Below, piece by piece: positions 8,393 to 16,145 of a DNA stretch of 64,000 bases (positions within the stretch are counted from its first letter, which is position 1; each line of letters starts with the position of its first letter). Under the pieces are notes generated by a model. The model had not been told where the DNA came from, made no database searches, and was given only the letters and a program-made list of their open reading frames with translations. A program made the translations under genes and the position numbers. The DNA is from Acinetobacter chinensis (GTDB lineage Bacteria; Pseudomonadota; Gammaproteobacteria; Pseudomonadales; Moraxellaceae). The DNA is taken from NCBI RefSeq assembly GCF_002165375.2, contig NZ_CP032134.1, positions 496,001 through 560,000 on the forward strand. The letters run 5' to 3'.

Positions 8393-9694
8393 TCAGGAAG
8401 CGATTCTGTTCAGTAACAGATCGGCTTGCTGACGTTGTTCAGTACTGTATGAAGCCTGCTGTTCAGCCAGCAGTTTACGCGCAGAATCATAAGCACCCAA
8501 TTCAATGTACTGTTGAGCCAGATCGAGGTTCAGTTGAATTTCATTGACTTCAAGCAGTTCAGGGAAAGACTGAGCCAATGGATCATTCAGATTCTGTGCA
8601 GGCTGAATATCAGAAATTACTGCTGCAGACTCTGGTTCAGCTGTTTCTGTGCTGACAACTGGGTCAAGACTGAAACTGAATTCTGGCTTCAGTTCACTGA
8701 CAGGTTCAGCAGCTGTTTCAGTCTGACTGGTTTCTGTTGCTGAAAAGTCAAATTTAAATTCTGGAACTGCTTCTGCCTCTGCCGGCTTTTCAGCTTCAAC
8801 AGCAGGTGTGTCGGTAACAGGAGTATCCAACGTAAAAGAAAAATCCAGTGGTTTGATTTCTTCTGTTTTTTCAGCTTCAACTGCGGGCTGTGCAGCAGGA
8901 GCTGGATCAAAAGTCAGATTGAAATCCAGTGGTTTTATTTCAGGAACAGGTTCAGCTACAGGCGCTGGTGCAGGTACCTCTGCAGGTGTTACGGGTATTG
9001 AAGATTCGACTGAAAGTGAGCTGAAGTCACTTGGCAGGGCTTTTAACTCAGGCAGTACAGAGTCAGATGATGCAGAGAGTTCCTGTTGCAGGCGGTCAAA
9101 TGCAGGCGTCTGACTGGTTGCTGTATCAGGAGTCTGCATTAAAGCATCAAAGTCAGCTGTTGCTTTGGCAGAAGGAGCTGTCTGAACCGCTGAGCCACTT
9201 GACGGTACAAAATCAATGGTATCTTTGGTCGAGGCATGGGCACGGTCATATTCGTCTTTTTTTGCCTGTGCCTGTTCAAGGATGCTGTTCAGCTCAAGGC
9301 TTTCAATATGATTCAGCAACTGGCTGATTGCAAATTCATCTTTCTGCAAAAGGTGAATATCAAACAGAAACAGATAGAGTTCATGTTGAGTATTGTCGCG
9401 GTTTAAAGCCTGGTTGATCTGCGCTTCTGCACCTGAAAAATTACGCTCCTGAATCAGTCCCTGAATTTTGTCACGGACATCTGCAGACAAAGGCGTTGTT
9501 TTCTTCTGAGCTGTTAAAACAGTATCTTCAACGACCTGGGTGGGTTGCGGTACTTTTTTGGTCGAGCTGCTTTTCTTCCCTTTTGCAGAAGCTGCTTTTT
9601 TCTGTGTTGCGCCAGACTCATTCCCTGCCTGTTTTTTCTTGACGACAAGTAAAACCACAATCAGTAAAATTAATGGAATCACATAAATCAACAT
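8393..9694 (-). CDS. fimV: FimV-like protein, membrane-anchored cytoplasmic half (TM, acidic repeats, FimV C-terminal TPR domain)
   Basis: This 433-aa protein starts directly with a transmembrane helix (residues 2-19) followed by KKKQ, so the rest should lie in the cytoplasm. Residues about 75-135 are a helical tetratricopeptide-like segment. A long acidic, Pro/Ala/Glu-rich middle contains imperfect repeats of the form (E/I)KPLDFxxxxD (about 240-350). The last 45 residues (LDLAQQYIELGAYDSARKLL) match the conserved C-terminal domain of FimV/HubP polar landmark proteins. It has its own SD (AAGGGG) and starts 51 bases after the stop of the periplasmic half upstream. FimV homologues act in polar organisation, type IV pili and cAMP signalling; the exact role here is inferred. 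Confidence 0.85.
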   Translation of the reverse strand: MLIYVIPLILLIVVLLVVKKKQAGNESGATQKKAASAKGKKSSSTKKVPQPTQVVEDTVLTAQKKTTPLSADVRDKIQGLIQERNFSGAEAQINQALNRDNTQHELYLFLFDIHLLQKDEFAISQLLNHIESLELNSILEQAQAKKDEYDRAHASTKDTIDFVPSSGSAVQTAPSAKATADFDALMQTPDTATSQTPAFDRLQQELSASSDSVLPELKALPSDFSSLSVESSIPVTPAEVPAPAPVAEPVPEIKPLDFNLTFDPAPAAQPAVEAEKTEEIKPLDFSFTLDTPVTDTPAVEAEKPAEAEAVPEFKFDFSATETSQTETAAEPVSELKPEFSFSLDPVVSTETAEPESAAVISDIQPAQNLNDPLAQSFPELLEVNEIQLNLDLAQQYIELGAYDSARKLLAEQQASYSTEQRQQADLLLNRIAS

Positions 9695-9745
9695 GTTGTT
9701 ACCCCTTATGGATGAAGCCTTTAAACTGACTTCTCCCCAAAATCT

Positions 9746-11125
9746 TTAGTTTGTAGCACTCTGGTGTTTTGCTTTGTTGTCTGGCTGTTGATTTTTCAAC
9801 TGTTGCTGCAACTGGGCAAGACGAGCATTTAATAATTGAATTCTGTGATCCTTCTGACGTAATGCTGAATCCAGTTGTGTCACGTTTCTCTGTAATTTAA
9901 CGGTTTTCTCACGAGATGTCATAACTTTTAGTGACAACTCTTCTGAGGTTTGATTTGTTTGTGTGCTCTTTTTCGCAGAACCATGTGCAGAATTATTTTC
10001 TTTTTCTGCCACCAGGCTCATCTCTGCCTGATTCAGACGGTACTTCGCTTTACCAGACTGTTTTGCTGTTGCAGAAGGCTGCACAGTGACAGGTGTCTTT
10101 TTATCTTTGGCAGGCGCTGTGGCATGCAGATTCAGAACAACACCTTTACGCAGGCGGTTGGCATCACCATGAATGAAAGCATGTTCATTTCCGACTTTAA
10201 TCTGCTTCATGACTTCCTGAACCGGTCTGTTCTGGGAGTTTGCAATACGCGTTGCAATTTGCCATAAAGATTCATTATTTTGCACGGTATGCTGCGTTGG
10301 TGTGGAATCAGGAGCTTGACCTGCTGTTGCTGTCTCTGGAGTCGGCTTGGTTACAGCAGGTCTGGCTGGCTCAGCAGTATTGTTTGCCTGAAGTGATTCA
10401 GCGTATTTTCTGACCAGGGGGTCTGCTGAAACCTGACTGTTTTGTACAGCAGGAGCAACTGATGGTGTTGCCGATGCAGATGCTGATGGTGCAGGGGCCG
10501 CAGGAACAGCAGCTGTTACAGCCTCAGTTGTTGTCTGAGCGACAGCGGATGCATTCATAACAGGTGGTGTGCTGAGTTTCACAGGCAGGGTGACTTCTGG
10601 CGTTTTAATCTTTGCAGCCGTCTGCATGGCAGGCACACTGTATGCCGTACTCATCGGAAGATTCAGAGGAATGTCTTTTTCACTGGCAATAATGACCGGT
10701 GTCAGCGTCCGCTCGTTTGCTGCGGTATTCTGATTGAGCAGAGCATTCCGTTTGATCTGTTTTCTGACGTGCTGAATATGGACGGCATTGCCTTCTCTGA
10801 TCCGGATGACAACATTCAGCTCCGATTCCGTCATCGGGCGGGAGGAGGTAATGGTGATCACACCTTCACCCTGACCATTGCGTCGGGTAAAAAAGTTCAG
10901 ATGTCCTGGAGGCTGATGTGCAATCCCCATTGAAATCAGATCTTCAGGTGTTGCCAGACCCGCCTGTACTGCTGCATCAGGTGCAGCATTACGAAAATTT
11001 ATTTCTGCATAAAGCAGTTCCCCAGGTGCCGATTGAATCTGAATCGGATCTACAGTAATTGCATGAATCTGCTGTGATGCAATAATGGCAAGAATAGCGA
11101 TTTTTAATTTGTTATGTGCAGTCAT
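9746..11125 (-). CDS. fimV: FimV-like protein, periplasmic half (signal peptide, LysM, coiled coil)
   Basis: This 459-aa protein begins with a cleavable-type signal peptide (about residues 1-23, ending IHA). Next come the conserved FimV N-terminal region (IQIQSAPGELLYAEINF, residues 28-120), a Pro/Ala/Thr-rich linker, a LysM peptidoglycan-binding segment (about 283-335, beginning HTVQNNESLWQIATRIA) and a C-terminal coiled coil (about 405-450). It stops just before the point where one-piece FimV proteins enter the membrane. That membrane helix is the first thing encoded by the next ORF. Whether the two halves meet in the envelope is an inference. Confidence 0.85.
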   Translation of the reverse strand: MTAHNKLKIAILAIIASQQIHAITVDPIQIQSAPGELLYAEINFRNAAPDAAVQAGLATPEDLISMGIAHQPPGHLNFFTRRNGQGEGVITITSSRPMTESELNVVIRIREGNAVHIQHVRKQIKRNALLNQNTAANERTLTPVIIASEKDIPLNLPMSTAYSVPAMQTAAKIKTPEVTLPVKLSTPPVMNASAVAQTTTEAVTAAVPAAPAPSASASATPSVAPAVQNSQVSADPLVRKYAESLQANNTAEPARPAVTKPTPETATAGQAPDSTPTQHTVQNNESLWQIATRIANSQNRPVQEVMKQIKVGNEHAFIHGDANRLRKGVVLNLHATAPAKDKKTPVTVQPSATAKQSGKAKYRLNQAEMSLVAEKENNSAHGSAKKSTQTNQTSEELSLKVMTSREKTVKLQRNVTQLDSALRQKDHRIQLLNARLAQLQQQLKNQQPDNKAKHQSATN

Positions 11126-11220
11126 CTTAATATGTGGCTCAGGTCATATATCGCAACGAGATCGTTATACAATAACTGGATGTTGATGATTTGTAAAATA
11201 TTAACACATGAGTTACATAA

Positions 11221-11249
11221 AAAAGCCGATCATTTCATGATCGGCTTTT
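11221..11249 (-). terminator. Intrinsic terminator of asd
   Basis: Twelve-base perfect arms (11221-11232 and 11238-11249) surround TTTCA and are flanked by A and T runs, so the stem works on either strand. It lies between the asd stop and the start of the periplasmic FimV ORF, both on the minus strand. Confidence 0.85.
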
Positions 11250-11275
11250 TATTCTGACCCATCATTCAGATGAGA

Positions 11276-12394
11276 TCAGGCATTTTTGTAATCAATCAGA
11301 ATACGTAACATACGACGTAAAGGTTCAGCAGCACCCCAGAGTAACTGGTCACCCACTGTGAATGCGCCAAGGTATTCTTTACCCATATTGAGCTTACGTA
11401 AACGACCTACAGGTACAGTTAAAGTTCCTGTTACCGCTACTGGAGTCAGGTCAGTCATGGACGCTTCACGGGTATTTGGAACCACTTTAGCCCACTGGTT
11501 CGACTGACGGATCATATCTTCGATTTCATCAAGCGGAACGTCTTTTTTCAGCTTCACAGTCAAAGCCTGTGAGTGGCAACGCATTGCACCGATACGGATA
11601 CAGTGACCATCAATCGGTACAATCTGCTGATTGCCCAGGATTTTGTTGGTTTCAACCTGACCTTTCCATTCCTCTTTCGATTGACCGCTTTCCAGCTGTT
11701 TGTCGATATAAGGAATCAGGGAACCAGCTAAAGGCACACCGAAGTTCGCTGAAGGGAAGCCTTCGCCACGCTGTAAATCAGCAATTTTAGAGTCGATGTC
11801 CAGGATTGCAGAACGTGGGTCATCCAGCAGGTCTTTGGTATTGTTGTATAGATACCCCATCCCTGTGATCAGCTCACGCATGTTCTGTGCGCCTGCACCA
11901 GATGCAGCCTGATAAGTCATTGCTGTCATCCATTCCACCAGGTTCTGCTGGAATAATGAACCCATGCCCATCAGCATCAGGGAAACAGTACAGTTTCCAC
12001 CGACAAAAGTTTTAGTCCCTTTGACCAGACCTTCTTTAATGACGTTCAGGTTCACCGGATCCAGGACAATGATCGCTTCATCATTCATACGCAATGTAGA
12101 TGCAGCATCAATCCAGTAGCCGTTCCAGCCTTCTGCTTTCAGCTTTGGAAATACGTCAGAGGTGTAGTCGCCACCCTGACAGGTAATAATGACATCCATC
12201 TGCTTCAGACTGCTGATGTCTGATGCATCCATAAGTGCTGGGGCGGTTTTACCACCAAAAGCAGGAGATTCACCCCCTGCATTACTGGTAGAAAAGTAGA
12301 ATGGCTCAAAATGAGCAAAATCATTCTCTTCAACCATACGTTGCATAAGGACGGAACCAACCATCCCGCGCCAACCGACCAGACCTACTTTCAT
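11276..12394 (-). CDS. asd: Aspartate-semialdehyde dehydrogenase Asd
   Basis: Asd reduces aspartyl phosphate to aspartate semialdehyde with NADPH, the branch point to lysine, diaminopimelate, methionine and threonine. The N-terminal VGLVGWRGMVGSVL is the nucleotide-binding loop. The catalytic cysteine lies in GGNCTVSLMLMG (about residue 135). The QAASGAGAQN segment and the late histidine region GHCIRIGAMRCHSQA are typical. At 372 aa it matches the gram-negative long form. It is monocistronic, with a terminator at 11221-11249 and a 185-bp gap to the divergent EEP gene. Confidence 0.97.
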   Translation of the reverse strand: MKVGLVGWRGMVGSVLMQRMVEENDFAHFEPFYFSTSNAGGESPAFGGKTAPALMDASDISSLKQMDVIITCQGGDYTSDVFPKLKAEGWNGYWIDAASTLRMNDEAIIVLDPVNLNVIKEGLVKGTKTFVGGNCTVSLMLMGMGSLFQQNLVEWMTAMTYQAASGAGAQNMRELITGMGYLYNNTKDLLDDPRSAILDIDSKIADLQRGEGFPSANFGVPLAGSLIPYIDKQLESGQSKEEWKGQVETNKILGNQQIVPIDGHCIRIGAMRCHSQALTVKLKKDVPLDEIEDMIRQSNQWAKVVPNTREASMTDLTPVAVTGTLTVPVGRLRKLNMGKEYLGAFTVGDQLLWGAAEPLRRMLRILIDYKNA

Positions 12395-12579
12395 GTCACT
12401 TTGCCTCGGTGCGTTAAAAATTTAAAAGGGGTTTGAGTGTATCAAAAGTGCGCCTAACTGCAAGCGCTACAGAATCAAAACAGCAATTATGTTGTGCAAT
12501 ATAACTTGTTTATGTTACATGCAAAATTGATATTAATTTATGAATAGTTCAAAAAAATAGAATATAAGAGTGACAAAAT

Positions 12580-13701
12580 ATGATCTGGATCGAAATACTG
12601 GCAGGCGTGGTGATCTGGCTGAGTTTCTGGTCACTGATTCCACGGGATGAATGGTGGTTCAGGGGAGCAGATTTTCCACGTTTACAGATACTGGCAGCAG
12701 GCGTTGTTGCTTTTATTCTGTTGCTGTTCTGGCATGAGCCGTGGGATATGCAAAGGGAAGTCATCCTGGTGTTACTGATCGCAGCCCTGGCTTATCAGCT
12801 GAAAATGGTCTTGCCTTATACATTTCTATGGAAAAAGCAGGTGAAACAGGTCAGACAGGAACAGCTGAACCCTGCACAGCAGATTTCTGTGATTGTATCC
12901 AATGTGCTGACACCCAATGACCAGTATCATTTATTGCTTGAGCAGATTCAGAAACATCAGCCAGATATGGTGCTGACCCTTGAAACGGATCAGACCTGGC
13001 AGAATGAACTGTCTGTGATTGAATCAGACTATCCGTACAGGGTGCCCGTGCCGCTGGATAACCTGTATGGCATGCATCTGTACAGTAAACTTGAACTTCA
13101 GGATACAGAAGTTAAATTTATTTTAAGTGATGAAATTCCTTCCATTCACTGTACGGTCATTTTAGCTTCAGGACAGCCGGTCAATCTGTACTGTTTACAT
13201 CCCAAACCGCCGAGTCCGACAGAAGCCAAAGATTCAACATTAAGAGATGCGGAACTGCTGATCGTGGGAGATCAGATCAAAGACCTGGATGAAAGCTGTA
13301 TTGTGATGGGGGATCTGAACGATGTTGCCTGGTCCAGAACCACACGGCTGTTCCAGCGGATCAGTGGTTTGCTCGACCCGCGCGTCGGACGTAAATACGT
13401 CAACACCTTTCATGCGGACTATAAATTTTTAAGATGGTCACTTGATCATGTTTTCCACAGTACTGACTTTGCACTGGTGCAGATGCGGCGGCTGCCACAT
13501 ATTGGTTCAGATCATTTTCCTGTATATGTTGTTTTGCAGACAGGACGTGTTTTTGAGCAGATTCAGGAAGAAATGGAACAGACTGACGCTGATGAGCAGG
13601 AAGCACAGGATGCGATTCAGGATGGAATAGAAAAAGCTGAGCGTGAAGAAAAAACAGTGACAGATGAAATTGCTCAGGATTATAAAAATGAAATGAGATA
13701 G
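12580..13701 (+). CDS. Membrane-anchored endonuclease/exonuclease/phosphatase (EEP) family protein
   Basis: This 373-aa protein has three N-terminal membrane helices (about residues 3-20, 35-51 and 58-80). A C-terminal EEP domain follows, probably on the periplasmic side. Diagnostic EEP motifs are MGDLND, SLDHVF and GSDHFPVY near residues 245, 286 and 307, which provide the metal-binding Asp/Asn/His. The family cuts phosphodiester or phosphomonoester bonds in nucleic acids or phosphoinositide-like substrates; the substrate here is not evident. A charged Glu/Lys tail follows the catalytic domain. It is divergent from asd and stands alone. Confidence 0.85.
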   Translation: MIWIEILAGVVIWLSFWSLIPRDEWWFRGADFPRLQILAAGVVAFILLLFWHEPWDMQREVILVLLIAALAYQLKMVLPYTFLWKKQVKQVRQEQLNPAQQISVIVSNVLTPNDQYHLLLEQIQKHQPDMVLTLETDQTWQNELSVIESDYPYRVPVPLDNLYGMHLYSKLELQDTEVKFILSDEIPSIHCTVILASGQPVNLYCLHPKPPSPTEAKDSTLRDAELLIVGDQIKDLDESCIVMGDLNDVAWSRTTRLFQRISGLLDPRVGRKYVNTFHADYKFLRWSLDHVFHSTDFALVQMRRLPHIGSDHFPVYVVLQTGRVFEQIQEEMEQTDADEQEAQDAIQDGIEKAEREEKTVTDEIAQDYKNEMR

Positions 13702-13770
13702 AGCGGAACAGGATTTAACATTGCAGGAAAAGTGTAAGAAATTGCTTACATGGATTTAGGCGGATAGCGG

Positions 13771-13845
13771 ATGGCGGAGCAGCGTGGTATCACTTATTCT
13801 CAACTCATCGGCACATGGAGTTGGGAAAGGAAGAGTCCCGTTTAA
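13771..13845 (+). CDS. Possible 24-residue small ORF
   Basis: ATG at 13771 opens a frame of 24 codons that begins MAEQRGITYSQ and ends at TAA 13843-13845. No clear SD precedes it. It lies in the only stretch of more than 300 bases in the window without a recognised gene (13702-14022) and is followed 14 bases later by a second ORF of the same length. It may be chance, or part of a small RNA rather than a translated gene. Confidence 0.2.
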   Translation: MAEQRGITYSQLIGTWSWERKSPV

Positions 13846-13859
13846 GGAAGCAGAAGCCG

Positions 13860-13934
13860 ATGGATAATCATCATGGATATGATGGTGGTATGGAAAGCCA
13901 GAAAAAACAAAAAATTGAAAGCACAACCTCATAA
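13860..13934 (+). CDS. Possible second 24-residue small ORF
   Basis: ATG at 13860 starts a 24-codon frame (MDNHHGYDGGMES..., hydrophilic, His/Gly-rich start, Lys/Gln-rich centre). An AAGGA sequence lies about ten bases upstream, so it has a plausible ribosome-binding site. The stop codon lies inside the left arm of the strong hairpin at 13930-13969. The product resembles nothing I know. I list it because of its SD and its close fit to the hairpin. Confidence 0.3.
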   Translation: MDNHHGYDGGMESQKKQKIESTTS

Positions 13935-13969
13935 GCCCGAGTTTTGCAGGACGCAGAACTCGGGTTATG
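13930..13969. terminator. Very stable stem-loop, terminator or 3' end of a small RNA
   Basis: An 18-base left arm (13930-13947) pairs with a 17-base right arm (13953-13969) around AGGAC, with one wobble and one bulge. The core is CCCGAGTT/AACTCGGG. Only CTTTTATGG follows, so the T-tract is short. It would end a transcript covering the two small ORFs at 13771-13934. It could also serve the EEP gene that stops 230 bases upstream, or the region between them may be a non-coding RNA. Confidence 0.6.
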
Positions 13970-14022
13970 CTTTTATGGAACAGTAGAAAAATGACAAAAG
14001 CGTAAAAAAGAGGTTTTCCTGA

Positions 14023-14340
14023 ATGTATCTGTCTGCTTTTCAGAATTTCAAAATTTATATTGTGAATTTTACCGATCTTGCCCGTGATGCATTGCATATT
14101 TATGCGGGTCTCGCGGTTTATCTGATTGTGGCACTGCTGCATAAACGTCAGTTGAAATCACATTTTGCCATATGGGCTGTGGTGCTGGTTGCAGTCGGCT
14201 GTGAGCTTTTCGATGCCCGGGATGATCTGATCAATCATGGCTACTGGCGGGTTGGTGCCAGTCTGCACGATATTGTGAATACTTTATTCTGGCCTCTGAT
14301 CATCTGGCTGAGTGTCCGGTTTAAAGTCTGGAAGGCTTAG
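14023..14340 (+). CDS. Small membrane protein of unknown function
   Basis: This 105-aa protein has an SD (AGAGG) nine bases before the ATG. Three hydrophobic segments are visible (about residues 24-43, 50-63 and 82-97), with the charged stretch FDARDDLINHGYWR between the second and third. I see no enzyme motif. The arrangement is that of small integral membrane proteins often listed as hypothetical in gammaproteobacteria. It lies alone between the hairpin region and a convergent lipoprotein pseudogene. Confidence 0.75.
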   Translation: MYLSAFQNFKIYIVNFTDLARDALHIYAGLAVYLIVALLHKRQLKSHFAIWAVVLVAVGCELFDARDDLINHGYWRVGASLHDIVNTLFWPLIIWLSVRFKVWKA

Positions 14341-14354
14341 GGTGGGTAAAATCA

Positions 14355-14382
14355 GTATCCAGCTCTGGGATCAGCTGGATAC
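14355..14382. terminator. Stem-loop between convergent genes
   Basis: Ten-base perfect arms GTATCCAGCT and AGCTGGATAC surround eight bases in the 49-bp gap between the small membrane protein (+) and the broken lipoprotein gene (-). The T-tract is weak on both strands. Confidence 0.5.
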
Positions 14383-14389
14383 CTGAAAA

Positions 14390-14922
14390 TTACTGTGCGT
14401 ACTGAGCGTTTAGTGCATTCAGTTCACTGCCCAGTTTTTGCTGAATAGCTACAGAGCGTTGAGACAGCTGAATAAACTCTTCAGTGGGTGCCTGCATGTT
14501 GAAGTTGGATGCAGTTGAGATGTCATACAGTTTTTCTGAGGTCATCAGATTGTCAATCATCTGAGTACGGATATTCTGAACCTCTGCACTTTTCAGATTC
14601 ATTGCCATGATTTTTTCTTTGACTTTTTTCTGTAGATCGTTGCTCTTGCTTAGAACGTCTTTGATTTTTTCCTGGTCTGTACCGGCTTTCAGTACTTCAT
14701 CACGTAATGCAAGGGCATCGGCATTTGTGGTGTTGGTTACTTCATTTACAGTGTGAGATCAGCTTTAATATCATCTGGATTGGCTTTTGAAAGGCTGTCT
14801 GCTTTAATCTGCCAGTTGCCTGATGTTTCAGCAGCAGCTTCAGCGGAAGGTTTTTTATCACAGCCAGCGGTCATTAAAATTGCAGCCGTTAAGGGAATTA
14901 AAAGAAATTTTATCTGCTTCAT
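14390..14922 (-). pseudogene. Lipoprotein gene broken by a one-base frameshift
   Basis: From the ATG at 14922 the frame encodes a lipoprotein signal ending in the lipobox MTAGC (Cys21) and 37 further residues, then stops at 14746-14748. Shifting by one base around 14748-14756 restores a long open frame. It runs to 14390 and reads VNEVTNTTNADALALRD onward, through a helical Lys/Glu-rich region, to NALNAQYAQ. The locus is 533 bases, one short of a multiple of three, so one base seems lost; the repaired product would be 177 aa. The 72-residue ORF at 14390-14608 is merely its tail. The family is unknown. A sequencing error is the main alternative to a true mutation. Confidence 0.75.
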
Positions 14923-14948
14923 TGTTTATTTTCTCTAAAATTATAAAA

Positions 14949-14980
14949 CAAAAAAAGCTGAATATCAGAGGTATTCAGCT
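14949..14980 (-). terminator. Intrinsic terminator of the lipid A acyltransferase gene
   Basis: Nine-base perfect arms AGCTGAATA and TATTCAGCT (14956-14964 and 14972-14980) surround CAGAGG-type loop sequence. On the minus strand they lead into a T-tract (A residues at 14949-14956). It lies 75 bases after the acyltransferase stop. Confidence 0.8.
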
Positions 14981-15055
14981 TCATTCAGTCTAAAGTCTTT
15001 CACTGGTGCATCAGTTAATTTTTGTACAGTATTTGCACTATATTGGTTCAAAAAC

Positions 15056-15991
15056 TCAGTAAATCTGTTCGTAACCTTCTGGACGGGTTTTAAATCTGCG
15101 GTGAAACCACATGTACTGAGTGGGTGCGATACGCAGCTGATTTTCAATTACTTTATTGACCCGAACTGCATCTTCGACTTCATCTTCTCCTGGCATATTG
15201 TCCAGGGCAGGTTCAATCAACACACGGTATCGGGGATTGCTGACTTCACCATAACGATAAAAATATAAAGGAATCGCTGCAGCTTTGGTCATTTTCAGTA
15301 AACGGCGATGTGCTGTAACGGTAGCGGCAGGAACACCAAAAAATGGCGCCATAACGCCTTGTTTCAGACCGAAATCCTGATCAGGGCTGTACCAGATAGC
15401 TCTGCCGTTTTTCAGGTGTCGAATCAAGCCACGCATGTCATCGTGATCAATCTGATGGGTATAGATGGTTGCCCGACAGCGATAGATCAGCATATCAAGC
15501 AAGGGGTTGTTCTGTGGGCGATAGACGACATCAGGTTCAAAATACTGGGCGCAGATATAGCCACCGGCATCGAGCAGTGTGGAGTGTGTTCCCAGCAGCA
15601 ATGCACCTTTTGACTCAGCCTGTGCTTTCTGCAGATGTTCCAGTCCTTCGATACTGACTCTGTTTTTAAACCATGCAGGTGAGTACCAGGCATTCAGAGT
15701 TTCAAAAACCCCGAGCATCTGATCGACAAAGACCTGACGGGCATTGTCCTGAACCTGTTCAGGTGTCCATTCAGGGAAGCAGACTTCCAGATTGCGAACA
15801 GCTGTTTTTCGTCTTGATTTGAGACTTTTAAATGCAAAGTTACCCAGCACAGTCGCCAGTCGGTACTGAACAGCCCAGGGTAAAATAGCTAAAAGCATTA
15901 AAAAAACAATAGCAATCCAGATCCCCCAGTATTGAGGGGAGATGAATGCCCAATAAAACTTTCCGGGTTTGTATTGATGTTTTTTGCTCAT
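15056..15991 (-). CDS. lpxL: Lipid A biosynthesis late acyltransferase (LpxL/HtrB family)
   Basis: This 311-aa inner-membrane enzyme should transfer a secondary acyl chain (laurate or a similar chain) from acyl-ACP to the lipid A precursor. It has an N-terminal membrane helix (about residues 22-40). The acyltransferase HxxxxD motif is seen in GTHSTLLDAGG (His about 133, Asp about 138). RPQNNPLLD, DQDFGLKQGVMAPFFG and the C-terminal WFHRRFKTRPEG are all characteristic of the family. LpxL and LpxM relatives are similar, so the exact acylation position is uncertain. The gene is monocistronic. Confidence 0.92.
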   Translation of the reverse strand: MSKKHQYKPGKFYWAFISPQYWGIWIAIVFLMLLAILPWAVQYRLATVLGNFAFKSLKSRRKTAVRNLEVCFPEWTPEQVQDNARQVFVDQMLGVFETLNAWYSPAWFKNRVSIEGLEHLQKAQAESKGALLLGTHSTLLDAGGYICAQYFEPDVVYRPQNNPLLDMLIYRCRATIYTHQIDHDDMRGLIRHLKNGRAIWYSPDQDFGLKQGVMAPFFGVPAATVTAHRRLLKMTKAAAIPLYFYRYGEVSNPRYRVLIEPALDNMPGEDEVEDAVRVNKVIENQLRIAPTQYMWFHRRFKTRPEGYEQIY

Positions 15992-16081
15992 ATAACGCTT
16001 TTAACAATGAATATTGGTCGACAGCGTTGCAGTTTAGCATGAACTGAATTCGACAAGGAAACAGCAGAAACAATGTGCAGA

Positions 16082-16116
16082 GATAAAAACACCGCCATTG
16101 AGGCGGTGTTTTTATC
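16082..16116 (-). terminator. Intrinsic terminator of uup
   Basis: A perfect 15-base stem (16082-16096 with 16102-16116) surrounds ATTGA. A and T runs form its outer part, so it can work on either strand. It lies 30 bases past the uup stop. Confidence 0.9.
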
Positions 16117-16145
16117 TGTAGAAAGCTGCTCTTAATCTGAAAAGA

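Noticed and set aside
8393..11125. Frameshift or sequencing error as the cause of the fimV split
   Set aside because: The downstream ORF has its own SD and begins exactly at the membrane helix, while the upstream ORF ends after its coiled coil, which argues for two genes. This is kept as a point to check.
13756..14142. 128-aa minus-strand open frame over the hairpin region
   Set aside because: It overlaps the start of the well-supported small membrane protein gene and the strong hairpin; its composition shows no domain or signal.
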